Below are positions 13,135 through 26,076 of a stretch of 64,000 bases of DNA, one piece after another (position 1 is the first letter of the stretch; every line of letters begins with the position of its first letter). The stretch is from Promerops cafer (lineage: Eukaryota > Chordata > Aves > Passeriformes > Nectariniidae). The notes under the pieces were generated by a model. That model made no database searches, had not been told where the DNA came from, and worked only from the letters and a program-made list of their open reading frames with translations. The position numbers and the translations under genes were made by a program. The stretch spans positions 606,023-670,022 of the forward strand of contig VZSE01003113.1 in the NCBI GenBank assembly GCA_013398275.1, given 5' to 3'.

Positions 13135-13480
13135 GCCCCAGGAGTTGGCTTCCACCATTGCACACCCAGAAAAGCATCTGGACACTGTTGAAAGATGTCA
13201 GGAGATGGAGAAGCCACCATTTCTTCTTGTTTATTGTGGTTGTTAATCTCCTGTCACTGACTAGTAGTTCATAACTAATTTCTCAGTTGAATTTGCCTGG
13301 AGTTAAGCCTCAGATTTTGGTTCTTGTTATGCTTTTCTCCCCTGCAATAAAGAGCTCTGCTGTGCCTAGAATTTCTGCACATTATGGTATTTAAGCTTTG
13401 TAATCACATCATTTCTTGATCTTTTTGATCAGGCCACCAGGCTGAACTCCCAGACCCAGAGAGATATCTCAGAGATAGGC
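13135..13480 (-). mobile_element. Ancient CR1 LINE, 3' portion
   Basis: Read along the + strand, the text follows the reverse complement of the 3' part of old CR1 elements common to turtles, crocodilians and birds. Landmarks are the 'gatggagaagccacca' word near 13204, the 'ttttggttcttgttatgc' block near 13315, the 'aaagagctctgctgtgcctag' block near 13350 and the 'cttgatctttttgatcagg' block near 13415. These fall in the order and spacing expected of the family. Divergence is high, so it probably inserted before modern birds arose. An AATAAA at 13346-13351 is part of this relic and should not be read as a polyadenylation signal. The subfamily is uncertain. Confidence 0.7.
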
Positions 13481-15060
13481 AGTGCTGAACAGAAATGCTA
13501 ATTTTGTGCTAGACTGGCTCCACACATAACTGAGTGCATGGGACCAGGTTACCCTGTTTAACATTAATGATACAGGAGCACAGGTCATGAATATGGGTGA
13601 TGGTTTGGAGATCAAGCTCTTTGAAAGGATTAAACAGATTCCCCAGTCTCTGTAACAATTTTTTTTTCAATGAAGATGGTCAAACTGTAAAACTTTGTGC
13701 TTTTTCAGTATTTCCCCTCCTTGTCAATTACACAGGCGTTTCTTTCCTCAGCATCTTCTGCTTTATTCACCCTTCTTCATCCTTATGAAAACACAACAAT
13801 ATTTACTGTCTTATCCTTGTTTAGATAAATTACAATGAAGCTGTCAGTCTCCCCCTCCGGATCTGTGCATAAACAATTGTGTTTCTTTATGTAAGCTGCA
13901 GGATCAGTAGCTGTAACAGCAGGACTCGAGCGGGCAGGGAGCACAGCCTGGAGAGGAGCTGCTCCACAGCTGATGGCAAGTACCTGACCCTGGCCTGCAC
14001 ATGCAGGGGAGCAGTGATGGTGGGTGTGTGTCTGGGTGTGTAAAAGAGGAATGCAGGGAGCCCAGGAGCAGATGCAGAGAAGGGACAGGCTGGCAGCAGG
14101 CATGCCAGACCACACAGAGTGACTTAGACACAAAGAACAATTTGGGAGGGCACCATAATAAATTTCGTTTTGAATTGGGAGCAAATAATAATAATTGTCC
14201 CTGGTAGCATGAGCCATCCTGAACCCAGTGCACTCTCTCTAAGTCTGTAAAGAAAGGGGATTGCATTGAGGAAATAACTATATTAATTTTCAGTTTCTTC
14301 TTCTAATGAATATAACCTGCAGGATCTAAAAATCTGGCAACATACTCAGGTTGGAAAAAGGTAGTGGCATTTTGCAAGAAGCAAAATAAACTGAGAAAGT
14401 GAGTTTGCAGTGTTACCTTTGGAGAGGATGTATTTGTGCTCTGGAGTATCTCCTGCATTCACTGTGCAGATGGATCTGGCATCCCAGCTTTGTTACTGTA
14501 GTTGGGAGTGTGGGGCTGGAAATCATGGAGCAGAGGACCAGCTCTCCTTTCTCACTTCATGGATGTCATACCAACACTTTTAAATCCCTCTAGCAGATAC
14601 ACAGATAATTTGGTCTCAAACAGCTTTGCAGAAAATTACAGCTACACTGTAGGGCTGGCTGGCTGGACACACAGCTGGGTTTTGGGATGGTATGTAACAC
14701 TGATTCCAGCAGCTCCAGCTACCTTGCTCCCAGCTCTGGCATCAGCCAGCAGCTCTTCACACAAATAGCCCTGCTCCCAGTGGGGTGAGCCATGGTCTGA
14801 TGGCTCCCAAGCTCTCATGAGCCACAAGCCACACATCAGCCAAGTGACCATTCCTGTTCTAGCAGCAGTTTCTTCCCATTTGCTGAACCCCTGGTGTCAC
14901 TTACCCTCCTTGCAGCTAAAAATAGTAATTGCAGCATCAATTAATTATTTTAGTGGGTTTTTTTACCTCTGAGAATGAATGAATTCATTTTTTAAGGTGG
15001 GGTAGTGCAAAGATGATCAATGCTGTTGCATAGCAGTAGTAACTTAAAAATATCCCGGAA

Positions 15061-15087
15061 TTCTTTCTTTCTCTCTCTCTTTCCTTT
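15061..15087. repeat. Pyrimidine-rich simple repeat
   Basis: A TTC/TCTC-type tract, largely (TTTC)n grading into (CT)n on the + strand. Confidence 0.5.
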
Positions 15088-15264
15088 GTGACTGGAAAAA
15101 ATGTTAAAAAGAAATCTCCTAATTTACTTGCAGCTTGAGATTTCTGCCAAGTGTATGTTTATGTCCAGTTTGAAAGATTGGGCGTATAATGGAAGTGTTG
15201 AAATTTTCTCAAGCAGTCCAGAGCTGTTTGATGACATACACTATAGGGTCAGTCCTGTTTGCTG

Positions 15265-15325
15265 TTAAAATCAGTGGTAACACTTCCTTTAAATTCATGT
15301 GGAAATAGGATCAGGCCCTCTATTT
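15265..15325. repeat. Possible ancient sauropsid repeat relic
   Basis: The text ends in 'ggatcaggccct', preceded by a degenerate 'acttcctttaaattcatgtgg'. This resembles a short, partly palindromic sequence ('...cattgacttcaatgggagcaggatcaggcc') that I remember as abundant in turtle and crocodile DNA. The family name is uncertain and the match is degenerate. Confidence 0.25.
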
Positions 15326-18300
15326 AATTTGTATCTATCTTGGTAGGAGGTTTTTTGTTCCTCTAAAATGTGTCGATAGATGATCTCATGATCCCTGTTG
15401 CCCATGAGTGCTGGCAAGGTCCTCAAGCACTTACAGCACTCAGACGTGACAGTGTGACAGATCACCTGCAGTCCTCGTGTCACCAGAGGGGCTGCAGGCT
15501 GGGATACAGTGTTTTTTCATAAGGATTATCAAATTTCCTCTGCAACACTGCCGTGTAGAAATAAATGGAAAAACTGCTTTCATCAACAAAACAAAGGAAA
15601 CATACTTTATGCCTTCCTTGGGATTTCAGATGGATGAGGTTGAAAGGAAGTTCCTTACTCTGTTTCCAAATAAAAGTTAAACTGGACACCTAGGTTTTTG
15701 CCCGAAGTGAAAGGGAAGAGACAGGCTCCCTGTCACACCTTACACAAGGCAGCTGCCCTGTGTACTCAGAGGCCTGCTATGAGTCAACTGCATATTTTGC
15801 TGAAGAAGTTACCAGAGCTTTTATGGGACATGGACATGGCTAATCACATCTAGAATTGAACACTGTTCCCCTGTGTTTCCATACCTGCTGCAGGACTCCA
15901 GCTACCATTCAACTATTTGAGATATCCACCATCTCCATAATGCACACAAAATCTGCAGCTAAGTCACAGATCAAAGTTTTGGACTTAATTCCTGGTATTG
16001 TACAGAAATTGCCCCAGATTTTCCTTACAACAAAACCAAATAGAATTTTCCAAAGATTAAAGTATATTTTCTGTTAGGAACCAGCATTTTAATCTGACTG
16101 AAATGTTTTTGGTGAAGATGTAAAATGTCTGTTCCTGGCATACATCTCTACACCCAGTCTTAGATTTCAAAGTCGGCAGTTTTAGAAGGTAAGATTTTGA
16201 TTCAGACCCCATCTACTGACAATGAATATGTTGCTCTGATTTTTTTTTTCTCTTTTCTCCTTTTAAACACAAGAACAGCCACCACAGCATAATCAAAAAA
16301 TACTCCTTTGTAATTTTGTACTTTCCCAAGAATTCAAAGAAAACAACAGACAGAGCTAATGCTCATCTGTGGTGACAGCCACTTCCACCACCCTTTCTCT
16401 CTTTAACCCTCTCTGTCCCTGCCTTCAATCCTCCCAGTTGTGAGTTGCAGACATTTCCACACCAGACATCTTCTTCCATGGCACTGTGGCATTTCCATGG
16501 AGGATAAAAATTTTGTGTTTGTGCAGCACCTTAAACTCCCACAGGGACAGCTTACACTGCTGAGCAGATATAAGTTTTACCTGACAAGGTTCTGGGCTGT
16601 GTTTTGTTGTATTTTTATTACAAATACATAAATATGAGGCATTGGAAAGCTTGCAGATTTTAATCAGTTTTTGAGGTCTTCCCTTTTTCAGTGTCTTTGA
16701 AAATTCAAGATAAATTTTCTGTGTCCAAGGGCATGGCTATCTACCCAGCTCCTGACCCTCACCCTTGTGCCCCATTCCAACACACACAAAAGAGACCCTG
16801 GGGAAAATCTTTTGAAGCTGAACCCTAAATCACACGTGAAAATGGAAAATAAAGTTCATTTAAAAAAACCCAAACTATATTGTTAAAGTTATTTTAGACC
16901 TTGTGGAATGCTTTGGGTTTGCAAACACTGACTGAGAAGCACTGTGCAGGGAGGGGGAAGCTCTCCCCTTGCAGCAGAGGCAGCCCCTGTCAGCACAGCA
17001 GAGCCAGGACTGTCTCACAGGTCCATCCTTCCACCCGCTCAGACAGGTCTCCCTTGCAGTGCATCCTCCAGCCTTTCCTGAGGACAGAAGAAGCCAGGAG
17101 ACACTATTCAGGTACTAGACTGACATAATTCATACCCTTTACAAGCAGGCTGCTTTTTTAGGGGCCCACTCCCAATGAGGGGCCTCCTGTCACTAGTCCT
17201 GGAGAGGACCTGCAGACCCTCCAACACTTCCTGAACATCAGTGACAGCAGTCATGTCCCACCTGAGCGCTCTCTAAGTTCTGGCCAGGAACAATGAATTG
17301 AAATGGCAGGTGCTGCCACTGCAGGGGTGCCTGCTTTGCTGGGACAGCACTGCTGAACAGTGTGCTGGGTGTGCAGGGGACCGTGCAGTGCTCACCACGG
17401 GGGCCCTGAGCCCGCTGGCCACGTGTGCTGGCAAATTGCTTACCTCACCTTGGCACAGCAGCAAGGCTGCTCTTACAGCGAGCCAGGCTCCAGCAGCCCT
17501 GCCAGAGGACGCAAACCCGGGAATGAGTCCAGCTGCAACGGTGGGGAGAGGGAATCTGAAGGCAGAACCTTGTCCATCAACTTGGAACGTGTTCAGGTTT
17601 CAGTGGATAATGCCACTGTTCTTGCAAAAAATGCCTCGGGAGTTCAGACAACCACATGTTTATATGATCTTTGGAATGGTCTTCTCACCCCATTTCCGTT
17701 TTCTCAGCTTGTTGGTCACTGTGCCTTCACTGTCTTCCTAGGTTACAGCAGCCCAGAGTCCCAGGGATGGTTCAGGTCTGAAACAAACAAGTTCTGTTGT
17801 GTAGATTCATCAGGGTATTTCACTGATTAATGGTGTCAGAGGTTCTGGGAAGAATTGCTTCCATGCAAGGTGCTTCTAGCTAAGGTAAGATACTTCAAAA
17901 AGTTTGGAAAGGACTTCAAGGGCTAGCCTACTAGCTGATGTGCTGTTTAGTGGACATTTATTTTTCACCTGAGATATTTTCTGTAACAGTTTTTCTCTCT
18001 ACCTTCCTCCCTAGTCTCTGCTGTGAGATGTTTTGCAAAGACTGAAGGAGTGAAAGTTGGTCTGCTCATTCCCACCCATTTGCAAAGCCCTGCAGTTGTG
18101 GTTCCTCCTCTCCAGAGTGGCTGTGCTGCCTTTGTGTGACAGTCTGGCAAAGAGCAGCCATGCCCCCTCAGGAACACACGTGAGCCCTGCCAAAGCAACC
18201 ATCCCTGAAGCCTCTCACCGGACATTCAGTCCTTGTGGGTTTCTCACAATTCTTTTGACACAGGTAATGTCTTCAGTTGTGTTACTCAACAGCAGATCTG

Positions 18301-19109
18301 CATGGAGAGAAGCACAGCCCGTGAGCACGACACCAGCCTGGAGCAGAATTCACTCGAGCAGCCCCAGGCATTGTTGTGGGGCTGGATGCTGCTCATTCTC
18401 CCCACTGCAAGGCTGCCTTCAGCTTCATGTACTTGAGTGCTGCCAGGCAGGGACCCTCATCTGCTTCTGCATGGCCAGCAACAACCATAGATGAATGTTT
18501 TTCTGCAAATGCTGGTGTCCTTGCCTCTGTAACCACACATGAGAGAGATGGAAGGAGGGGAGAAAATGGGAGGCAGATCCACCTCTGCTCTTGATATTTC
18601 AATCCCTTCCTGCATGTTCTGCCGTGGAAAAAAAAAAAAGGCATAATTAAAGATATTTTCAGTCTATCCATAAAAGGAGGGTTTGGTCGGAAGATGAATG
18701 GGAGGTCCACTGGCAGCCCCTCCCAGACATTCAGTTTTCTCTTATAGCAGGATGTCTGCTGGTCAGACACAACAAAACCCTTCCCAAGCCTGCCTGGGAG
18801 CTCCACACTGATAGCAGACCCCAAGCCAAGAGCTGGATGTGCCTGGCATTAGTATAGACTTGAGTGATCACTTTACAACTACTAATTCCACAACCAGCCG
18901 GATGGATTTATCTCATCCAACCCCACACCACATCCCACCCAAATCAGGACTGCTTATCTTCCACCCACATTCAAAACACCCAGAAAGCCGTGGTTTCATT
19001 AGTATCCCAGGAGAGGAAAGGATGGATATGGGGCAGGGGAAAGCAGCTGGCCTAGAGGTTCAACGTGAAACTCTGGAGAATGTTTGTGGGCAGTGATGGT
19101 GCCTGGGAG

Positions 19110-20050
19110 AAGTGTCTCTGGCAATTGCCATGATGTCTCACTCCCCAGCCTCAGGAGTTAGTGGGGCTGCCCTCACCCTGCATGGACTGAAAGAGGAAGT
19201 GGACCCAGCCATCCATCACCCCCACCATTTTGTGGGCACAGACATTGAGCTGTCCAGGTTGGTCCCTGAATGCCCCCCCACAGCCAGGAGGAGAAGTAGG
19301 GCAGAGCAGAAGGGCTTGGTCTGCTGCCTCTGCTGCTGGGGCTGGCTCTGGAAGTGGTACTGCTGCAAGTGGGGGAGAGGTGCTGTAGTACCCCTGCAAG
19401 CCATCCTGCAGCAGTTATCTGAAGGGCTGTGGCCATACAGCCACTACACCACAATGGCTGCTGAGCTGGAAGATGCCATACTCGGCACTGCCATCTGCCA
19501 CAATGCTCTGAGCTGTCTTCTTGACAGTGCTCTCTTAAAGGGCTGTGCAGAGCCCTGAACGGGAGCAGAAGGCACTCAGAGTGTGCCACAGCTGCCATCC
19601 ACGGGGACAACTTTGGCTGGTAAGGAGAGGGTGTGGGCAGACGGGCCCCTGCACCTTCCAGCCTCTCTTCCTGGAGCACGTGAGCCGGCTCACACCGACT
19701 GACCTCCTTTGGCCAGCAGCAGCAGGGGGGCTCTATTCCTGCGGGGCTCCTGGTCCCCACGCTCTGGGATCCCAGGGCAAAAGGGAAAACAAGGTGTAAG
19801 AAGGCAGTAAAGCAGAGTCAGACATCCAGGCCCAGCTCCCCAGCAGGGAGTGACACGGCTGGCTCTGGTGACCCCGGGATGCTCCTGCTGGCTGTCGGGG
19901 TGTGCACAGAGGCACGCACGTACACAGGGGCTGTGCTGGACAGCTCGGGCTACAAACAGGTTTTATCAGTGCAGACGTGGGAAGCACAGAGCTTCAGGCA
20001 TTGCCATTTGGCAGCTTTCTGGTATCAGTAGTGAGAGGTCAGGGGTTCCA
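19110..20050. other. GC-rich block with overlapping open frames
   Basis: Frames stay open on both strands here. The - strand frame 19173-19760 is 195 codons but opens with GTG, and its first Met is about 54 codons in. The + strand frame 19112-19558 is 148 codons and also opens with GTG. Neither shows a recognisable domain; both are rich in residues from GC-rich codons. CpGs cluster around 19850-19980. I read it as a GC-biased segment, possibly transcribed, with no supportable gene. Confidence 0.35.
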
Positions 20051-20979
20051 TGGGAACTGGAAAGCTGACAAATGTGGCCCACTAAGGGAAGGGCTACATG
20101 CCTTAGCTGCTCAGACATCTCGGCCTCTTCCCCTGGTGCTGGTCAGCCTTTGAGCAGAAGCTGTGACGTGCACTGAACCCTTTGCTGTTGGGGAGCCACA
20201 CCTAAACTCACTAACCCTTAGCCCTGGTGAGCATGCACCCTTTGCCTTTTACACAATCACCTGCACACACAGTGAGTCACACCCTACATGTCCAGGAGGT
20301 TTGTCTGAGAGAAGGCTTCAAATTGGCACCTTAACAAACAGAGCTAAAATAAGGGTACATTTTATATTTTATGTTCATATTATTGGATATTTACAGAGGC
20401 AAATATCATTTTCTCACTTAGAATAATATCAGAACAGTTTCCAACGCCTCCCATAAACAAAACTCAAGTAAATTTGTGTTCAAAATGTTTTTAATTTCTA
20501 CAGGGAGTTGCCCATGAATAAGTGTCAAACCAAGAACTATCACACAGATCAGTTGATGAGCAGAGGCAAGAGATTAATTACACATTGGTACTGGGTTAGA
20601 TGTTGCAAAGACAATTAGCAAGAAGGTCAAGGGAATAAAAAGAAGTAGGAACATGCCCATTTTTCTCAGGTTTGTGGTGAGACCCTAAAGAGGTTTTCTG
20701 TACATCCCAGAGTGGTCAATGCTTGCTCCTGATGTGTCACATCTCCAGCTGAGCCAACGAAAGCCACTCTTTCCCCAAGGGCCAGGGCCACCACACAGCC
20801 AAACCAGGGCCTGTCCACACAGCATGGTGGAAGTTTATTTACTCTTGTTTTACCATTCTGCTATCTCTTTGTTTTCGGCCATGAATGCTAACAAACTTAA
20901 TGAGAATTAGAAAATAACTTAGAAGAGGAGCAGCAAAAGGAGCTTCCCCTTTATGGGACCATTTGCTTTAATGTAAACT
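20051..20979. other. Non-coding, nothing recognised
   Basis: Ordinary composition becoming AT-rich after about 20340. No repeat family, RNA gene or credible coding frame was found. Confidence 0.5.
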
Positions 20980-21230
20980 ATCTAAAGATAATAATAAGAC
21001 TCCATGATGATATTATTTGCTCATCTTCTTGTTCTCAAAGTACTTTTTACCAAGCAAAATGAGGTTTCAAACATATTGGTAATATCTCCTGCGGACTAAA
21101 TATTAATCATTATATCAAAGTAATAAATACAGAAATCCTATCTAGTTATTCAGACATGCAAATCCCTAATTGTGTGGGAAGCTGCTCAGATGGGCTTTAG
21201 TTTCAGCAGGAGATAAAATGCCACAGAGCC
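20980..21230. promoter_or_regulatory. Candidate AT-rich enhancer with POU octamer
   Basis: A perfect POU octamer ATGCAAAT lies at 21156-21163, followed within a few bases by a homeodomain-type CTAATTG. Upstream is a cluster of TAAT words (for example the ATTAATCATTAT stretch near 21100). This density of homeodomain/POU motifs without repeats is typical of conserved vertebrate enhancers, but single motifs are common by chance in AT-rich DNA. Confidence 0.2.
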
Positions 21231-21785
21231 AGTACAGTATCTGTGTCACTACAAGATTTACAGCCTGATTCCCTGCCTGGAAACAAAGGAACAAATAGCT
21301 GCATGTCACGCACTGAACTGAAACATTATGGATTATATTATTACTTGAGTTTCTACAGGACTTCTCAGTGGGGGAAAAAAAATTCTATTAACTCCCTTTT
21401 ACGACTACCAGCAGGGCAACATGAAGAGAATAATCTCCTCCATTTATAAGGTCTGGGGGCCTTAAAACCTGAATAGCAGGCCAGGAGCTTTGTCACAAGG
21501 TCTGTCTGTTTCCTTTTCTTCATAAAATTCCTATCTCCATTAATCTGTGTTTATTTTCCTTCTGCTTTTTAATTTGCTTAATGGACTTCAGTTGAAGTCT
21601 CTCCTAGAAGTCTGAGGAAAGTAAACTCTGATAAATCCTTTGGGACTTAATAGTCACAGTTAAGCACTTCTTTGGATTATTTTGTCTGACTTTCATCTTT
21701 GCTGCTGAAGAAATGTCGGCTGCCTAGTACCGCAGCCCTAACCCCATGGCTTAAGAGCCTGGGAACAAACTGACAGAAGATATCT

Positions 21786-21812
21786 CTTTCTTTCTTTCTT
21801 TCTTTCTTTCTT
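21786..21812. repeat. (TTTC)n microsatellite
   Basis: A perfect tetranucleotide run of about 6.75 units on the + strand. It encodes the repeated Lys/Glu run seen in a - strand open frame, showing that frame to be spurious. Confidence 0.9.
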
Positions 21813-22229
21813 GTCTGGGCAGCTCCAGCCTCAGCTCCCTGAAGCCAGGTACTGTACTGGAGGTACCAGCTGCTCCTCCATTGCATGGCCTGGCACAGTT
21901 CACCTCAGCTCCCAACAGAGATGGGGTGAGGAGGGCATTCCAGACCCCAGCCTCATGTGGAATCTAAACTCTGGCAGCTCCTAATGGGCATAAGAGCCCT
22001 CCTGCAGGAGACAAGACCTGTGACATTTCCTTGTTCCCAGTCCTACTGGCATCATCTGCTCAGTAATGTTTCATGTTATTAATCTATTATTTTCTTTTCA
22101 ATAGGTAGGCTTTGAATGACAGCCAACATTGGTATTAGTCTCTAAATACCTTTTTTGTTAGTAGTCCAAATCCTTTATGTTCTAACTCATATATTACTTT
22201 CTATGTAGCAGATTTATTTTTGCACAACA

Positions 22230-22640
22230 TCTATTCCTGCAGGAATCGCTTACTCAGAAATTGCATTGTATAATTAGGTCCCAGCTGCCTATTTCTAATA
22301 CTGAACAAAGGTTTGCTTTATTTTTCATTTCAGCAACTTACTTTTTCATTTAAATTCTCACATATATCATAGGCATAAGTAATTAGGTCCCATTCCACCA
22401 GCCTTTCTATTTCCTTTGTTTAATGATCAGATTTTTTAAAAAATACTTCCATGGTTTTGCATGTTGCTGGAGCAATTTACACATTTCCATCCACAGTGAA
22501 ACTGAGGCATGCAGCAAAGGCGAGCACTTAGAGCTGAGTTGTCTGACTGACAATATGAGCAACTAATGGTCCCATTGACTTCTAATTGAGATTTTACTTC
22601 TACTTTGGCCCAATCTGCCTCTAGATGGAGGGCAATTCGT
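22230..22640. promoter_or_regulatory. Candidate regulatory element with repeated homeodomain word
   Basis: The 13-base word TAATTAGGTCCCA occurs twice in the same orientation, at 22271-22283 and 22380-22392, a start-to-start distance of 109 bases. The intervening and following sequence is AT-rich with further TAAT/ATTA words. The right end (22566-22620) also resembles the ancient sauropsid repeat noted at 15265. The regulatory role is inference. Confidence 0.2.
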
Positions 22641-25600
22641 TCCTAAAGAAAATTTCCAAACTCCTGTTTTTGTTTGACCCACTTAGTAAAGTTGTTACCT
22701 GTGAGGCTTGTCTCTCAGACACATTACGAAGGCGGCCCTGGAGAAGGTGATTCTGGACATTCCTGTGAAAACACACCACCACATGCTAGAGGATAGGCTG
22801 AACCACTGACAGGCCCCATATCACAGTGTATCCAACCTTGACTACTTTGCCTTGGATCTGTTTTTCTTTCCTTGGTTTAGAAGGGCTCAGCCCGCAACAT
22901 GCTAACCATAAATCCCAGCAATTCCTTCATTACAACGCATATTATCAGAGTGTGTTTTCTTCTGGTTCTCAGTGGTCATCCACGGCCTCAGCTTGCTCCT
23001 TTGTAGCACTATCTGTCAGCAATAATGAGAGATTAAGGGCTGGAAGTCAGCATGGTGAGGGCAGGTGGAAGGTACAACTCTGGGGTATGAAGGCCTTATT
23101 TAAAACAGGGATCCAGCCCTTAAGGATACCGGCAAAAGGACTGTGGTAGCATCACAAGGAGATGTGCTCTTGGGAACAACTGAAGGCTTTGTCCAACTGT
23201 GGTAGCTGCCACCATTGCTACACAGAGCAGATAAATGCAGGTCAGGGCACAGGAGAGCATAAAGCTCTGCTGGATGCCAAACCCTCCCAAGAAGCCATGT
23301 GAATATGCCTGTGGCTTGCTCTGCAGAGGGTGCTGCTGCTGGTGTGCTGCTGCCAGTGTCCCGGTGGCCACTGTGGCCACGGGCCAGCGCAGGGTGTCTG
23401 CCCTGCTCCACACACACACAGCAGGGATTAGCGGGGCTGAGCAGCCAGGCGCACAAGCTGATGGATCTCTTGGTATCAGCTGCAGAGAAATGGCCAGGAG
23501 CCATGTTCTGGAACTCTCAGAGCTGGAACAAAGGTGAAGATCCTGTATCTGCTTCTGTGAAACTCACACCAAGCAAGGAAAAGCTGCACAGCTTGGCCCA
23601 CGATGACAAAGCACAGACTGGACCCTGCTCAGATGAGACACTTTCCATGGGTGGACAGGAGCCCCTGTAGCTTATTAGTCTGGCTCACTGATCCATGCTC
23701 TGATGTCTGGGATCCTGCTAACAAAATTATCACATCTAGTCAGAGTCAAAGCTGCTTTGTGGGAACCATGAGTTTCCTGTCTTCTTTGCATTTGTGAAGA
23801 AAGACTTTGTCACGTTCCCAGGGTAGAAGTCACAATTTGCATTAGGAAAATATAAACAAAATGAAAAGTTCGGCCCCATGACAGAGCCAGCACAACAACA
23901 GATTCAGGAAAGTACTAACTAAATGCTTCACAGTAGGCAGATTTTGATTTGTATTTATAAGCCTTTTTGGTTTCAAAATACAGTGTTCTCTCTCTTTCAT
24001 CTCCAAAACCCACTCAATACAGAACAGAAACATAGCTTTTGGCAGTCTTCATTTTTCAGCAAAACTTGTTTGTGTTCCCTCTTAGAGCTTGAAGCACAGC
24101 AGTAGCAAATTACGTTACTGCTTCTCAGTTTGTAACACAGCTGACCATGTTTTTCCAATAAAAATGACACCACTTAACTTTGCTGGGTCAGTAATGAAGC
24201 AGCAAGAAAGATTTCATTTGGCAAGAAAAAGTAGTTGAGAATCCAGAGCTTCTTACAACTAAGGCAAAATAAAGGATTTAGGTTAATTAGACTATTTATG
24301 ATCTCTAAGCTCTTCCTTTAATTTCTGTTTTACAATGAAATGATATCTCCGTGGCCACTTTAAGCAGTCTTCCACATGCTATGGGAATATTTTTCCCACT
24401 ATGCCCAGCAATGGTGGTGGGCAGACACTGAGGAGCACAGCTTGTCCTTGGGGTACTAATGGGAGCATTTGTGTCTGTCTAACCAAGGAAGAGGTGTGTC
24501 CCTTTGACAAGGACTAGTACCACAATCAGCCACAAAGATCTCCCATTGGACACAGCCAGCTGGTTAGAAGGGACAGGGATAGGCTGTCTATTGCTTCTGG
24601 GGCCATGTCAGCTTGGTGAAGACATCTCAGCTAAGCAAATTTTCTGAGGACTCAGATTTCAGTGTACCTCACCCCCATCCTGTTTCCAGCTGGGGGATGA
24701 GTCAGCTGAATTGGTCCTGAGGACACTGGTTAGGTTCTCTGAGGAAAACCTTGAGGGTAATAAGCCATGTACCACCTCTGGGAAGAGAAAGCTTCTTCCT
24801 TCACATAAGCCTGCTTTTCTCTCTCTTTTCCATCATTTCAATCTCAGGACATCAGCATCTCTAAATGTGTCATCATGCCTGGAAACAGACAGTAGCAGAT
24901 CTCCCTTGCATTGAAGCTGGCTGGGTGGCATCACAGCACACCTGTTGGCAGCCTAAAAATAGTTATCATGTCATGCCATTTCCAGTGGCTCTTTGAAGTC
25001 AGCCAGACTTCAGCCTGCATCTGATGAGCTGTCCTGAAGCATCTGCTCAGGCTTTGAAGAAGGTTCTAACTGAGCTGGAGGCACAGGGGGCCCAAGGATC
25101 CTGTGTTTGCAGGAGAGCAGCCCTGTCCGGGCTGGGGGTTTGCATCCCCGCGGGAGCACGGAGGGACCCCTGCAGCCTGTGCCAAGGTGCAGATGCCTTC
25201 TGGCTTTTCCCAGGGGATATGCAGAGCTCTGTCAGGGGGGCATGTGCCACTCGGCAGTGATGAGTTGGGGTTCTTGGAGGTGCCTTTCCATGCCATCTGG
25301 AGCAGAGCACAGGGACCAGGGGCTGGCATCAGCTGCTGCACCCTTTTATTTAAACCAGAGACTCCTGCTTGGCACCACTCTGCACTGGGCCAGCACCAAA
25401 CCCTTGATGCATTTGCAAGGCACCAGCACAGGCAGTGTAAAAGGCATAATTGCACCTCTTGCCTAAAAGTGAATTTTTCTCAGGCCTACAACAACTCTCC
25501 TTCACGCACTGTAAATATTTGAGGGATGACATTGGCTTCAGCAGCATATAATGGCAATGGCACTGAACCTTGTTACTGGGAAATTATCTATGTTGACAAC

Positions 25601-25883
25601 CATACTTAGGCCTTGCTTTGAATTTTATTTTCTGCAAATGCCTTGGCATTTCTTTTGCAGTGTCAGGATTTTTTCTAGTCACAAGGGTCTGTTTCATCCA
25701 TGTCCTTATCTCTTAAGAACAGTGCTTTGGTTGTGGAAGGATTGTTGGGGCTTGTCTGAACTCAAGTAAATTTGATGTAGAGGTTAAAGGCATCACTTTG
25801 GTTTATATTTGAAGGGGATTTTCAGACATAACTTCTGAAAGGAAGTTCATACACAGTTGCTTTTTTCTGGCAAACTGATATTA
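22641..25883. other. Non-coding with one GC-rich segment
   Basis: No gene is supported. 23100-23510 and 25040-25450 are richer in G+C and carry overlapping frames on both strands (up to about 139 codons) that resemble no known protein. 23800-24320 is AT-rich and featureless. No CR1 copy was seen. Confidence 0.45.
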
Positions 25884-25955
25884 TTTTCTTCTTCTTCTTC
25901 TTTTTCTTCTTCTTTTTCTTCTTCTTTTTCTCCTTCTTTCTCTCCTTCTTCTTTT
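25884..25955. repeat. 72-base pure polypyrimidine (TTC-rich) tract
   Basis: Seventy-two consecutive bases on the + strand are C or T only, mostly TTC and TTTTTC units grading to CCTT. Long homopurine/homopyrimidine tracts with mirror symmetry can form triplex (H-DNA) structures. On the - strand it reads as an Arg/Lys-rich low-complexity frame, which is an artefact. Confidence 0.9.
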
Positions 25956-26074
25956 ATAATTTTCTTCAATTACTATAATTTTATAACTTTCCTTAGTTGA
26001 AGTTATGCAACTAAAAATCTGAATATAAGAAGCTAGGAATATTTGCATATACACACACAGACATATGTAGGCAT

Positions 26075-26076
<2 letters not shown>

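Larger units (their letters stand above)
13500..19100. other. Non-coding, nothing recognised
   Basis: About 5.6 kb without a supportable gene. It contains a pyrimidine-rich tract near 15061-15087, a T-rich run near 16237-16268 and a 12-base A run at 18628-18639. Open frames in 17290-17830 overlap each other and one opens with TTG at 17298. A relic of an ancient repeat may lie at 15265-15325. Confidence 0.45.

Noticed and set aside
13346..13351. AATAAA as a gene polyadenylation signal
   Set aside because: It lies inside the ancient CR1 relic at a position corresponding to element sequence.
19173..19760. 195-codon - strand frame
   Set aside because: It opens with GTG, lies in a GC-rich block open on both strands, and has no recognised domain.
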